Assembly: GCF_001411555.2 (NCBI RefSeq)
Contig: NC_049904.1
Span: 25,619,370 to 25,683,369, forward strand
Source: Juglans regia
Lineage: Eukaryota > Streptophyta > Magnoliopsida > Fagales > Juglandaceae
DNA length: 64,000 nt
Direction of reading: 5' to 3'
The notes beneath the pieces were generated by a model. That model did no database searches, was not told the DNA's origin, and was given only the letters and a program-made list of their open reading frames with translations. A program made the position numbers and the translations under genes. Shown here in pieces: positions 11,520 to 22,582 of the stretch. Within the stretch, counting starts at the first letter, position 1, and every line of letters begins with the position of its first letter.

Positions 11520-13400
11520 CTGCAACTAAGAGGAAGAAATGGGGGCTCCGGTGACTTCTGGGGTCACTCCGATACCAAAGTTAGTGAATAATAATCGAGT
11601 GATGGGAAAAACTTAGAGAACTAGAAAAATGGTGAAAGGTTCAGAGAGCCTTCCCATGGGAGGGATAACTGTTATTTATACCTGGTTTGGACCCGACTAC
11701 TGAGGGAGATCGTGGTGTGTCGGTCGTACCTGGGTCAGACCTCCTACCACTCCCCCTTGCCGTGATAGTGTGTCAGGTCGAGGGAGATCGTGGTGTGTCA
11801 GGTCATGCTCGGTCAGACCTGTTGCCACCATCCTGTCGTGGCAGGGTGTCAGGTCGTGGTCGAGCCGTCCTACATCCCTCTGGCAGCACGTCGTTGCGTG
11901 CTGAGTTCCCTGACTCGCATTGAATACGATGTGTCTCAGGTTTGATGTGCCCACGATCAGACATGCCCAGCCGCCTGCTTCCAGCAGCGGTAGTTCGCAT
12001 TGTACCTTATGGCAGGGCTCGATAGGTTACCGAATCCTAAGATGGGGTTCTTGGCGTAGCCGAGCTCGGTGCCAAAGCCTTTCCAGATACGCTTATGGTT
12101 GTGGGACTGGTACATGGTCTCCCAGACTGGGCTTCTAGCCTGCTTTGGGTTTTCGGCTGAGGGGCCTGGGGTTTCCGTAGCTTGATTTCTTTGTGCCTAG
12201 GCCCTTTTCTCCGAGGGCCCCCCCTCACAGTACCCCGTGAATTCCTATAACAGAAATGTGGTGGGAACTCAAAACACCTCTCAGTAATGGTGCTGCTCAT
12301 CAGTCTCTTCGATGTCGCCCGTTCAGCTCCAGTTGATTCGAGTTCCGAGGCCACTTGTCCATTTGATGAGTGCGTCTCGTCGGCCCCCGTTACCATTCTG
12401 TCTTTTGTCTTTAATGAGCCATCCGTTAGTTGAATTCTCGAGGTCACCCATTCAGCTCCCGCAGATTTGAGTTCCCGAGGCCACCTGTCCGTTCAATGAA
12501 TGCCTCTCATTGTTTCCCACGGCCGTTTCATCTCTTGACGACTAATTGGACGTGCCGGCTGCCTTTCTCTCCATGTCCTGGGACCTCATTGGTTCGAGCC
12601 TCCCACACGTTTGACACAACGGCTGCCATTTGTGCCATTGCTTTGGCTGCTAGGATCCACGTGGCGTTCACCGGCATCATCACTATCAAGGTCTTTCATT
12701 TCCCGTACACCCTCCAACCTTTCTCTGCTATATAAAGCCCACTTCTCCTTCCTCTCCCTCCATTTCTCCCTTCCATCTCTCCCAGACTTCTTTCATTTCA
12801 TTTCTTCGAGTTTTTGCCATTTCTCCCAGCTTCTTCTCCTGCTGCTGCGCCTTACTCTCCTTCCCAGGCCTTTTACTCCTCCTTTGCCACTTTCTCCCTC
12901 TCTTTTGCGCGTACTGCATTCGTTGTTTTCTTCCCCTTACTTCTCACCACCATTATGGCACCCAAGGCTGACACCGTTGTGCCATATTTCACAGGGAAAC
13001 ACTGAATTTTGTCAGTCTCTGGCGCAGACCTCAGGGTGTTTTGTGCTAAATACAACGTTCACCCCTCCATCGTCTTAGAGATTCCCTGGGGGGTGAGCAT
13101 GCGGTGAATCCTGACGGCACGTCGTCACGAGTGGCCTTTTTCCCTTTGATGATTGCCAATAGTCTTCGCCTCCAGTTCTGCCGTCCCGTTTGCGAGGTTC
13201 TCAATTACCTTGGGCTGGCCCCGGCACAACTCCATCCCAACACCTGGCAACTCCTGGTGTCCAGCTGCATCATCTTTCAGATGGCTCTTAGTGGCACTAC
13301 TTAGGAGTATCTTGACTTGACGGCTCGGGAGTTCTTGTCAGTGTACCGTATCAATTGCTAGTCAGGGAGCATATGCAATTTCCAGGCCCGGACCCCTGGT
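11520..13400 (+). mobile_element. Decayed Gypsy-type remnant (LTR/leader plus gag-like piece)
   Basis: The block is GC-rich beside AT-rich neighbours. Its first half (11690-12250) has repeated phrases of the GTGTGTCAGGTCG type and an untranslated-leader look, with a TATATAAAG near 12729. A coding relic follows at 12955. The ends were not resolved; the right side meets a hAT-end fragment near 13400. This is probably the 5' part of a non-autonomous Gypsy element. Confidence 0.5.
12955..13380 (+). pseudogene. Relic of the 'putative gypsy type transposon' domain (PF04195-like)
   Basis: ATGGCACCCAAG at 12955 opens a frame that stops after 16 codons. Frame shifts lead to LRVFCAKYNVHPSIVLEIP, then (13104-13304) LRLQFCRPVCEVLNYLGLAP followed by AQLHPNTWQLLVSSCI. 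The LGLAPAQLHPNTWQLL wording is typical of the plant transposon-associated domain found in antisense ORFs or gag-like ORFs of Tat-type elements. At least two frameshifts and several stops make it non-functional. A related domain should lie in the antisense ORF of the nearby Tat element. Confidence 0.6.
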
Positions 13401-14320
13401 TAGAAGATTGCTTCGCTCATGACTTCGACTCCAACTTTTTGGGGGAAAAAACTCAGAATCCGACTTTGAATTGTCGAAGTCGGAGTGGAGTCAGAGCATT
13501 GTCGGATTCGGAGTCAGATTTATGAATTTTTACTTAACCCTAGTTGTACTGCTTCTAGAGATGCTTGGTGTTATCATTTGAGATGGAAAAGGCCAGATCA
13601 TAGGATCTTTTAGAGCTACCAAAGATCTAAATGCTAGCCCAGTTATTGCAAAATCTTATGTTGTTATGGTTGCAGCAAAATTTTGCAAAGATATGGGTAT
13701 TTGATCACTCATAATGGAAGGTGATGCTCTCCAGATGGTGAATAATTTTTTAGAGGAGAACTCAAACTGGAGCCAGGCTCGTTAGTTAATAGAGGATACA
13801 AAGACATTGCTCAATTCTTCTGCCTCATGGTCAGTTATCCATATAAGAAGATAAGCAAATCAAGCTTCACACATTCTTGCTCGAGAAGCTTTATCTCTAC
13901 AAGAGGATATTTTAGGAATGGAAGACATTCCCACATGTATTCAATCGACTTCTTGAGATGTTGTAAGACTATTTTAGCAATAAAAAATCCTTTTATAAAA
14001 AGAATTACCATCCTTTTAGACCATTCATTCGAAAATTAATTCAAACTTTTTTTTTATGATTCTTTTAAATTTAACTGTGTAGATGGACATAGAATACAAA
14101 TCCAAAGAAATTCCATGGCATGTGGGTCAAAGTACGCATATATGCCTTTTTACTTTATTTCAAGTGAAAGGATGTCTAATTATTTTGGTCAAATGTTGCT
14201 CATAATGAATATCTCCAAAACATCAGTCCAATTTCAAATATGCCATATGTTATGATTTGATTTGATCACTCGTGTAATATATTGCACACTCGTGTCACTT
14301 TCAGCATATTATGTTCATCA
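13401..14320 (+). mobile_element. hAT end fragment plus LINE tail, duplicated copy A
   Basis: Positions 13420-13555 hold GACTTCGACTCC and GAGTCGGAGT phrases and a TTACTTAACCCTA end, like the right end of the GAGTCGGA-rich hAT family. What follows is the degenerate RNase H end and 3' tail of an L1 LINE: IWDGKGQIIGS-like, then REANQASHI-like and AREALSLQEDI. The same order recurs at 46156-47360, with about 380 more bases in that copy. Copy A stops abruptly at TTCATCA where the Tat LTR begins. Confidence 0.65.
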
Positions 14321-14656
14321 TGTCCCTTGGTGATAAGCCCACAACTAGTGGACGAGTTTAGACCAAGGGCCTGAGACTGAGGGACACACTATTTAATCGT
14401 GTGATATGATAACGCCGGTAGGTCAGGATTGGTTATCTCATTCGCTTATTACGGAATTACTAGTCCTCATCTATGTCTTCGATACCCCTATAAATAACAC
14501 CTAAAGGTAACACTAACTCCCAACTTTTGCTTATATACATATATTGAGATCATGATCCTCTAACTTAGGCATTGAAGCTTTCCTAGGTGATAAGTGCCGC
14601 CTTCTCATCTGTTGTAGATCATCTGAGTAGTTGGTGGTGTGTAACACGTCATTTAT
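14321..14656 (+). repeat. 5' LTR of the Tat element, with promoter and primer-binding region
   Basis: It starts TGTCCCTTGGTGATAAGC and ends CACGTCATTTATA, aligning throughout with 45763-46124. A TATA box, CTATAAAT, sits at 14488-14495. Directly after it, GTTGCGCCGTCTGTGGG (14657-14673) is the usual sequence following the LTR in plant Tat/Athila elements and would include the tRNA primer site. The terminal CA appears mutated to TA. Confidence 0.85.
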
Positions 14657-14673
14657 AGTTGCGCCGTCTGTGG

Positions 14674-15083
14674 GATCTTTACGGCCAAGGAAGCAGGAGA
14701 TCAAGTCAGAAGGCAAGAACTAGAATAGTTCCAAAGACAAGAAGATCGGGTAGGGTTGAGACTAGGGGCGCCACCTAGTTCACAATAACCTGAGTGTATA
14801 GGAAAATAATAAGACAGTAAGAGAGGAAGAACATTTGCTGGTAAAGGGACACTGTTACAGCAAGTACCACCAGTCAGACACTCATTGGATTGAGGATTGC
14901 TCTCCAATAAAGAAGAGGGTCGCCAACCTCGCAGGAAGTGGGGAGCTCGAAAGAATGCTGATCGACTATCTCAAGCCAAAGAAGGAAAAAGGTCATTAGC
15001 GTGAAAGTAGCCGAAGCAGAAGCCCCAAACGCCAGAGGAGGAACGAAGACATAACACCCCCTGATGAGGTCAGGACCAGGCAC
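14674..15083 (+). pseudogene. Truncated gag region of the Tat element
   Basis: The stretch has scattered stops in every frame. Short pieces such as LIDYLKPKKEKGH and SRSPKRQRRNEDITPP near 14960-15060 resemble the C-terminal part of Tat gag proteins. The frame continues past the hAT insertion into 19829 onwards (HPSERSIP-like, then YTWQMNPPRHPR). A full gag would need well over 1 kb, so most of it has been lost. Confidence 0.5.
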
Positions 15084-15090
15084 TAGGGGT

Positions 15091-15420
15091 GGGCTCCGAC
15101 TCCGACTCCGACGGAGTCGGAGTTGTAGTTTCCGACCTCCGACTCCGACAAAAGTTGGAGCCGAATTGCCCCTCCGACTCTGACTCCAAACTGAGTTGGA
15201 GTCTGATTCCGATCGGAGTTCAGAGCTCCGACCTCTGATCGGAACTCATCGCTCCGACCTCCGATCGGAACTCCGAATGGAGCTCCGACCTCCGATCGGA
15301 ACTCCGAACGGAGGTCGGAGCTCCGACATCCGATCAGAACTCCGAACGGTGGTCGGAGGGAGTTCCGAACGGATGTCGGAGCTCCGACTTCGAATTAAAT
15401 TTCCGAACTCCGTTCAGAAA
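15091..15420. repeat. Subterminal CTCCGAC / GTCGGAG repeats of the hAT element
   Basis: CTCCGAC and TCGGAACTCCGAA phrases recur more than ten times in both orientations, for example CTCCGACCTCCGATCGGAAC twice near 15250-15300. A mirror set (GGAGTCGG, CTCCGACTCCG) lies at 19660-19795 beside the other end. In hAT elements such clustered subterminal motifs are usually transposase-binding sites; that role is inferred here. Confidence 0.75.
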
Positions 15421-16355
15421 TAAATTTCTAGTTGTTGTTTTCTGTTCTTTTTTTTTTATTATTATTTAAATTTTGTTGTTCAATTTCGTTTCAGATAGTG
15501 AGCAACATATATATTTTTTTAAAAGTGAACCATCTACAAATATTTGGTTTATTCAAGAGTTTTCAATAATTTAAATATTCATTCTGATTTTATTACTGAA
15601 TTTTGATTATATTTTTAATTTGTTTTATGTCCGCCTGAAATTTACTAATTTAGCATTAGAAGTGCTCATGACTCATGAGTCGAAAATTACACAAATTTAA
15701 AATTTTATAGAGAAGAATGATGGTACGAATTTGTATAATTCGATTAATTTCAGTTGGATAATAAATTATAAACGTTTGAGAGAGGATGGATAGGTACTAA
15801 TAGAAATTATAGAATAAAGAGTACTTATCCCACGTCTTTGCTGGGGATATAACTACATAAATATAACTATATAAATAGTTTAAAAAGTAAATAACATGTA
15901 TGATATAGCCATAAGTTATAACAGTCCCATTTATAACGTAATAATAATATGACTCAGCCTTGAAATATAACTACATAAATATTAAACACGAATTTCACTC
16001 AAATGCTTTTTGTTCTATTGGTCATGCCTGAAATGAAGATAGAAAGTTGCAATCAATAGATGAAAAAAATTGATAATAAAAAATTGAACACGGTAGAAGA
16101 ATAATTTGATTCTTACCAAGAAAGGGGGTTCTCTTAACTCCATCCCAACTCTTAAGTAGCGTCCGTTCCTGACTCTCAATCATCGGTAATTATGTTAGGG
16201 TTCACAATTAGATCTATAAAATCATAAAAAGTAGAAGTTAGAAATATTAAAAATAATTAAATCATCATTTAAAAGCATATAAACTTATCCGATTCAAGCC
16301 TATAGCTCTCGGCATCAACGCCAACGGTATCTAGTCCAATGGGTGTTTCACTTAT

Positions 16356-18444
16356 TCAATTATGTGTGCAAACGAGGGCCTCCATGGTTGACCGTGACAA
16401 TGAACTCCGATAAGCATCTAACACGCGACCTCCAGTGCTAAATGCCGACTCTGAGGCAACTGTAGTGACAGGAATGACTAGCACATCTCGGGCCACACGG
16501 GAAAGGACTAGATACTTGGTGGAATTAACTTTCCACCAAGTTAATAACTGAAATACATCACTAGGTGCCTCGACAACTTCCATAAAATATCGTTCAACCT
16601 CAGATGTACAATGCATAATATTCCTTGTTGACATGAGTTGATGATACTGCCGTATAATACGATGGCCTTTAACCCCTACAGATGGGTCAGTATCACCTGA
16701 GGAAACTGTCGATCCTGTCGGCCTCGAATGTGAGGAGCTACCAGCTGCGGATGAAGGCTGAGCCCTAGTACTGTAGTGATTATATAAGTCATCAACATCA
16801 CTTCTTAGCAATCTAATAAACTCTGCAGCCTTCACTGCCCCGAGGACGAAATTTACCCAAAATTCTAGAACAGCCAACTTAACTCGGGGGTCAAGGATCA
16901 CAGCCACAAATAGAAATCTATTTATCTTCTCAATATTCCCCCAATATTTATCAATTTTCATCTTCATCCTCGTAGCCATAGCAGATAACAATCCAGCAGA
17001 GTTAGTACAACTATTTTCCAACTGGAAGTGAAGCTTCGAGAGCTCGCTGAAAAATGAGTTCGCAGTCGTATATTTGGATCCAGATAGCCGCATGGTTATC
17101 TCATAAAAAGTTCTTAAAAATTCAACAAAATAACTAACACTGGTCCAATCATATGCGTTCGGCGCACCGAGCCCCTATCCTGCTGGCTCCAACAAAGCAT
17201 ACCTCAGGCCCCATCCTTGACCTCTATCCGCTCGAATGCTTTTTGGTACTTCTGTGCCACATCCAACATCATGTATGAAGAATTCCATCAAGTCGGAACG
17301 TCCAAGCACATCATACTAGAACATTCAATCTTCAGATCTTCTGCTATTGCCTTAAACATGGCAAGACTTTGAGGGGAACCCTCACATATCGTACAATATT
17401 GCGGACTCGGGTTATGGAATCATCAACCTCTTTTAATCCCTCAACAACTATGAGGTTAATGATATGAGCACAGCATCGAACGTGAATAAACTCGTGGGCA
17501 CGAATGACATCATCTCTCACCGTCGTGTTCCGCTTAAACCAATCAATTGCTGTTTCATTTGCACTGGCATTGTCAACTGTAATACATAGCACTTTTTGAA
17601 TTCCCAGTCCTTTAAACAATCATCCATCTTCGCCCCAATGGATGCACCTTTATGATCCACAATTTCTTTAAAACCAATAATTTTTTTATGCAAAATCCAC
17701 TCACTGTTAATGTAGTGTACTGTGATACACATGTAGCAGATGTTCTGTATGGAAGTACATGTGTCAGTCGTAAACGACACTCTTTGGCCAGTGGCAATAA
17801 ACATCTTCCTCATCTCCTCCTTGTCCTTCGCATGCCTCTTCATACAATCTCGCATCACTGTATACCGTGATGGAATGTGAAATCGTGGCTTAACAAAATT
17901 TAGAAACTTTCGAAAAACACTTTTCTCGACTGTGGTAAATGACATCTCATCAGTAATTATCATCTTTGCAAGCATGTCCCTCAACATCTTCTCACTGTAT
18001 TGAGGGATGAGTAATTTCTTAATCTGTGTACCACCAGTGGCTGTAGAAGTTTGGTAACTGAGGTTGGTCTGATCAGTGGCTTGCAATCCCTTCGCTATCT
18101 TATATGGTTGGCAACCATTTAGATGTGCTATTAACACACTGGTACCTTGCTTCTTCGATTGGCATCCACAAAGTGATCCACAATAATGATATCTTGCTAC
18201 TGGGTTCGTAATATCACCAGGAATTTTGGTGAAATTCTTCCATGTCCATGACCTCTTTTTAGAAGGCTGTGGTGGTTGATCTTGCTCAATGGGCATCTCC
18301 TCCTCTTCGTTAAACATATCCTCATCCTCTATATCAACTGGGAGTGGCTCTAGGGGTGGAAGTACCCACCGGTGTAGGAGTTGTAGCATTGGCATCCGCC
18401 ACATCCCCTTGTGGACGAACATTTCCACTATGTCTAGGATCCAT
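16356..18444 (-). pseudogene. hAT transposase gene (BED finger, RNase H fold, hATC dimerisation), frameshifted
   Basis: Reading leftward, the likely original start is ATG at 18444 (MDPRHSGNVRPQGDVADAN). A frameshift near 18355 enters the frame with the BED-type zinc finger (KIPGDITNPVARYHYC, C-X-C, then H-X-NGC). Next come KFLNFVKPRFHIPSR and the catalytic-fold start FTTDTCTSIQ. A second frameshift near 17600 leads to ITVDNASANE and RCCAHIINLIVVEGLKEV. A broken stretch follows at 17094-17343. Then, at 17093-16356, ILDPRVKLAVLEFW and the hATC dimerisation block IPVTTVASESAFSTGGRVLD, DAYRSSLSRSTMEALV. An active enzyme would cut and paste elements with TAGGGGTG ends. At least two frameshifts make this copy inactive. 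Confidence 0.9.
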
Positions 18445-18609
18445 ATCACAATCAATGAAGCTAAAAAAATTAAATTAGAAGCAAAAAATTAGTTTAAAAA
18501 TAAACTAGGCTATTGTATTATTGTATAGGACATGTATTATTGTATCATAATGTATTATTGTATCGATGTATTATTACATCGAGCTTCGGTTGACGTGCAC
18601 TCGACTCAG

Positions 18610-19035
18610 TGGAACTCATCCAGGCATCCAGAGAGGTTCGCTCAACGTGCGCTCGAAGTGGCGCTCGAGTAGAACCCATCCAGAGAGGTTCGCTTGATGT
18701 GTGCTTGACGTGGCGCTCGAGCAGAACCCATCCAGAGAGGTTCGCTCGACGTGCGCTCGAAGTGGCGCTCAAGTAGAACCCATCCAGAGAGGTTCGCTCG
18801 ACAAGTGCTCGAAATGGCGCTCGAGCAGAACCCATCCAGAGAGGTTCGCTCGACGTGCACTCGAAGTGGCGCTCGAGCAGAACCCATCTAGAGAGGTTCG
18901 CTCGACGTGCGCTCAACGTAGCACTTGAGCAGAACCCATCCAGAGAGGTTCGCTCGATGTGCGCTCGACGTGGCGCTTGAGCAGAACTCTTCCAGAGAGG
19001 TTCGCTCGACTTTCGCTCGACATATCGCTCGAGCC
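18610..19035. repeat. 52-bp tandem array inside the hAT element, eight units
   Basis: The anchor GAGAGGTTCGCTC recurs at 18631, 18683, 18735, 18787, 18839, 18891, 18943 and 18995, exactly 52 bases apart. Each unit also holds AGAACCCATCCA and a GCTCGA-rich half. Since 52 is not a multiple of 3, the open frames seen across it on both strands are an effect of the repeat, not a protein. It lies just upstream of the transposase start. Confidence 0.93.
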
Positions 19036-19385
19036 AATGTTCAATACAACGTGCGCTCGACTTGCGCTCGACACTTCGCTCGAGCGCAAGTGTTCAATAC
19101 AATGTAAAATTGAGGGTTTTGAGCGCCGTGATTTGTTGGGACTATATTCAATACAACCAATACACAAGAATCACAACTACTGGCTCCAATTCATAAGAGA
19201 CGTGCTTGAATTAAATTTAGGGCTCATAACCTTACTCTCACTGTAGGTGGAAGCTGAACGTTCGGAGCAACGAGGAACGGCGGCACGGAGGAGCAACGAC
19301 GAACGGCGGCACGCTGGCACGCTGGCACGAAAGACACGAGACGTGAAGAGCGAGACGGCTTCACTGGTTCTGTGAGACGCGAGAG

Positions 19386-19456
19386 AGAAGGGAGAAGGAA
19401 GAAGGAAGAAGGAAGAAGGAAGCAGAAGAAGGAAGAAGAAGGAAGAAGAGGGGGGG
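19386..19456. repeat. GAAGGAA-type purine microsatellite in the hAT element
   Basis: A run of GAAGGAA/GAAGAA units is followed by a G6 tract. It is strand-asymmetric purine sequence and no gene is implied. Confidence 0.7.
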
Positions 19457-19520
19457 ACCTGGGCGAGTCGGGCATTTTGGAGGGCCTTATTAATATGAAA
19501 CGATGCCGTTCCATGTTAAG

Positions 19521-19650
19521 TGGAATGGTGTCGTTCAAATTTTTTTTTAAAAACCCAGCTGTAAAATGACGTAAGTGGAACGATGTCGTTCAATTTTTTT
19601 TTTTAAAAAAACCCAGCTGTAAAACGACGTCGTTTTACAGCTGGGTTTTT
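19521..19650. repeat. Short duplication ending in a 44-bp perfect palindrome (hAT right subterminal)
   Basis: A block running GTGGAACGATGTCGTTCAA, T-run, A-run, CCCAGCTGTAAAA, TGACGTAAG occurs twice in tandem (from about 19520 and 19575). The second copy runs into its own mirror image. Positions 19607-19628 and 19629-19650 are perfect reverse complements with no loop, centred on CGAC/GTCG. Confidence 0.88.
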
Positions 19651-19940
19651 AAAAAAAATTTCAGAGTCGGAATCAGAGCTACCAGGAGCTCCGACTCCGA
19701 GTCCGAGTCTGAATAGTTATTCGGAGCTACTCTGAATTCCGACAACTCCGACTCCGTCGGAGTCGGTGTCCGAGCGGAAGTCGGACGGAGTCAGAATTTT
19801 CAAAATTTTGCACACCCCTACCAGGCACCCCTCAGAGAGATCCATACCATAGCAGGAGGGTTCGCCGATGGGGGTGTAACAGTGTCTAGCAGAAAAGGCT
19901 CACACCCGTAGAGCAAGATATCACGAAGTATACATGGCAG

Positions 19941-20420
19941 ATGAACCCCCCCAGGCACCCTAGGTTAAATGCAACCCCTACTATCTCATTTGGAGATGAA
20001 GACTACCAAGGGGTTCTGTACCCCCACGATGATGCCCTAGTTGTCACCTTGTTGATAGCCAACTACACGACCCGACAAATTTGGTTAGACAATGGAAGCT
20101 CAGCCGACATCTTAATTTGGGATGCTTTCACCAGGACGGGCATTAGCCCTGACAAGCTGCGTCCATCACCATCTCCAATGAAGGGGATCTCGAGAAAAGT
20201 TGTTCAAACCATGGGTGCCATTGCGTTGCCAGTTACAGTTGGCCAAGGTGCCCACATGGTCACCACAATGACATATTTCCTAGTGGTTAAAGCTCCATCA
20301 TCCTATAACGCTATATTGGGAAGGCCAACCCTCAACGACATGAAGATAGTCACCTCCACTTACCATATGAAGATGAAATTCCCAATTGAAATAGGTGTCA
20401 GCGAGGTCCGTGGTGAGTAG
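19941..20420 (+). pseudogene. Tat element protease domain
   Basis: This open frame of 159 residues begins in the gag-protease linker (RLNATPTISFGDEDYQGV, then PHDDALVVTLLIANY). It carries the aspartic protease active site as WLDNGSSADIL, with DNGSS in place of the usual DTGSS/DSGSS but typical of Tat elements. Further motifs are AIALPVTVG, FLVVKAPSSYNAILGRP and LNDMKIVTSTYH. The order matches plant Gypsy proteases. The enzyme would cleave the retrotransposon polyprotein. The flanking pol frame is broken, so the piece is a relic. Confidence 0.85.
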
Positions 20421-21790
20421 ATCCTGGCATGGGAGTGCTAAATTTAGTTCAGGAGCTCAAGGTGGGGCGCCTACTGTGTGCACAATGGACAGTGGGAGCA
20501 AACTGCCTCCACCTTGCCCTTAGTTGAAGATAGCTAGAACATAGAAGCGAGGGGCAAAGACAACCTAATACAGGCTGAAACAAACGAGCCTCTATAGATT
20601 GTGGCTTTATACCCAAAACACCCAAACGCCACTACAAGGGTCGGGATGAAACTCTTGCAAGAATGCAGAGAGGTGCTAAAACGTTTGCTAGTTGAACATA
20701 GAGATGCGTTCGCATGAAGCCATGTAGATATGCTGGGGATTGACAACACGATCATAGAACACAACTTGTGTGTCAACCAAGAGGCAAAAAAGGTACACCA
20801 AAAAAGAAGGTCTTTTAGTATAGAGAAATGCACAGCCATAGCTACGGAAATAGACCGTCTATTGGCTGCGAGATTTATAAGAGAGGCGTAATATCTAGAG
20901 TGGCTCTCCAGCGTGGTGCTGGTCAAGAAGACAAATGGAAAGTAGAGAATGTGCATGGACTTCACTGACTTAAACAAAGCCTGCTCAAAGGGCTGGGGAT
21001 TGACAACACGATCATAGAACACAACTTGTGTGTCAACCAAGAGGCAAAAAAGGTACACCAAAAAAGAAGGTCTTTTAGTATAGAGAAATGCACAGCCATA
21101 GCTACGGAAATAGACCGTTTACTGGCTGCGAGATTTATAAGAGAGGCGTAATATCTAGAGTGGCCCTCCAGCGTGGTGCTGGTCAAGAAGACAAATGGAA
21201 AGTAGAGAATGTGCATGGACTTCATTGACTTAAACAAAGCCTGCTCAAAGGACAGTTTCCCTCTTCCACAAATTGATGTCATTGCAGACGCCACCGTGGG
21301 GCACAACGTTTTAAGTTTCATGGATGCATATTCAGAGTACAATCAGATCTGGATGAGAAAAAGATGGCATTCATCACTGACATAAGTCTTTACTATTACC
21401 GAGTGATGCCCTTTGGGTTGAAAAACTCTAGGGTGACATATCAAAGGATGGTAAATTAGATGTTCAAGCGCCAAATTGGCAAAACCATGGAGGTATACGT
21501 TGACGAATTACTGGTGAAGAGTAAAGAACCTGTGCAACACTTAGCGGACCTCAAAGAGTCCTTAGTAGTGCTACACAAGTGCAAGATGAAGTTGAACCCT
21601 GCTAAGTGCGCTTTCGGGGTCAACTCGGGCAAGTTTTTAGAATTCATAATGTCAGAGAGGGGCATTGAGGCAAACACCAAGAAGATTGACCCCATCTTAA
21701 ACATGGCACTGCCACGAAACATTAATGATGCCCAACGAATGGCGGGAAGGGTAGCCGCCTTAAACAGGTTGGTATCGAGGTCCACGAGTG
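20421..21790 (+). pseudogene. Tat element reverse transcriptase, disrupted by a 260-bp tandem duplication
   Basis: The linker and RT start appear as IDNTIIEHNLCV, EIDRLLAARFI, EWLSSVVLVKKTNGK and CMDFTDLNKAC. The sequence then repeats before continuing with FPLPQIDVIADATVGH, LSFMDAYSEYNQI and GMTYQRMVN. Positions 21460-21790 give VYVDELLVKS, where the catalytic YVDD reads YVDE, then LHKCKMKLNPAKCAFGV and GRVAALNRLVSRSTS. Stops occur at REA-TAA, TNGK-TAG and VN-TAG, and the 260-bp duplication shifts the frame. The enzyme cannot be made. Confidence 0.88.
20733..21252 (+). repeat. 260-bp direct tandem duplication within reverse transcriptase
   Basis: CTGGGGATTGACAACACG starts at 20733 and again at 20993, and both copies end in GCCTGCTCAAAG. 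I noticed only about four differences over 260 bases (for example CGTCTATTGG against CGTTTACTGG). 260 is not a multiple of 3, so the second copy is out of frame. Confidence 0.92.
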
Positions 21791-22582
21791 TATCCCTTAC
21801 TTTAGGGTCTTGAGGAAGGCACATCCATGGAATGAAATAGTACCTAGCCAATCCCTTGCTAAAACAGCCCAACCTAGGGGACATCCTACACGTATACTTA
21901 GCAGTGTCCCGCCACACCTTCTCAGCAGTGATATGCAAAGAAGAAGGAGCAGCACAGGCTCCGATCTATTACACGAGTCGAGCACTAAAAGGCACCGAAA
22001 CCAAGTATTCGCGGATGGACAGAGCACTCCCTTGGGACAATACTACAGAAGCTGGACAGCTTAGGAAGACTAGTCGCGCGGTCGATAGAGCTCAGCGAGT
22101 TCGATATTGACTACATACCCATGAGTGCAATAAAAGGGCAAGCATTAGCGGACTTTGTCGCCGAGCTCACCGATTTCCCAACAAATATTGAAATGGCACC
22201 TCCCACCCAGCCCTGGACAGTGTTTGTCGACGGGTCAACCTGCCAAAAGGGGGGAGGTATCAAGATCTACATCATTGGAGAGACAGGACATGAATACTAC
22301 TACCTGGCCACACTCGCTTTTATGATCACTAACAATGAAGTAGAGTACGAGGTCCTAATAGTAGGACTCTTAATCGCCAAAACTCTTGGCACCAATGAGA
22401 TCGAAGCAAAAGCCGACTCCCAGATAGTTGTAAACCAAGTGACTGGGGCCTACGCCCCAAAAGCGAAAAAATTAAAAAATACTTAAACTGGGTAATAGAG
22501 ATCCATGGCAAGTTTACTTATTTCAAATTGGAATAGGTCCCAAGGGTGAACAAAGCAATAGTTGATAGGCTGGCCAAGGCCG
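21791..22582 (+). pseudogene. Tat element RNase H domains, Gypsy type then archaeal type
   Basis: The first domain is frameshifted: APIYYTSRALKGTETKYS and RMDRALPW at about 21955-22030. The second is open at 22121-22486: SAIKGQALADFVAELTDFP, WTVFVDGSTCQKGGG with the first catalytic Asp, then NNEVEYEVLI and EIEAKADSQIVVNQVTG. Having both is a hallmark of the Tat clade. The frame runs to RVNKAIVDRLAKA at 22582, where the large Gypsy element interrupts it. It resumes at 39483. Confidence 0.85.

Larger units (their letters stand above)
15084..19820 (-). mobile_element. hAT DNA transposon, 4737 bp, with intact 8-bp target duplication
   Basis: CCAGGCAC occurs at both 15076-15083 and 19821-19828, and removing one copy plus the insert restores the Tat sequence. 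The ends are TAGGGGTGGGC (left) and GCACACCCCTA (right), inverted repeats of 11 bp with one mismatch. An 8-bp duplication and TAGGGGTG ends are diagnostic of hAT. Subterminal regions are dense in CTCCGA/TCGGAG repeats on both sides. The body carries a broken transposase gene on the minus strand and a 52-bp tandem array. Positions 15430-16350 hold no gene. Confidence 0.95.

Noticed and set aside
11687..12138. Overlapping frames of 65-85 codons on both strands
   Set aside because: GC-rich repeated leader/LTR sequence of the Gypsy remnant; the frames share no protein features.
18642..18887. GCTCGAG-rich repeats as an origin or recombination site
   Set aside because: Only repetition is seen; nothing in sequence supports origin or site-specific recombination.
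18610..19246. Several open frames on both strands (up to 123 codons) across the 52-bp array
   Set aside because: They come from a tandem repeat with a period not divisible by three, so all frames look alike; no domain or start context.
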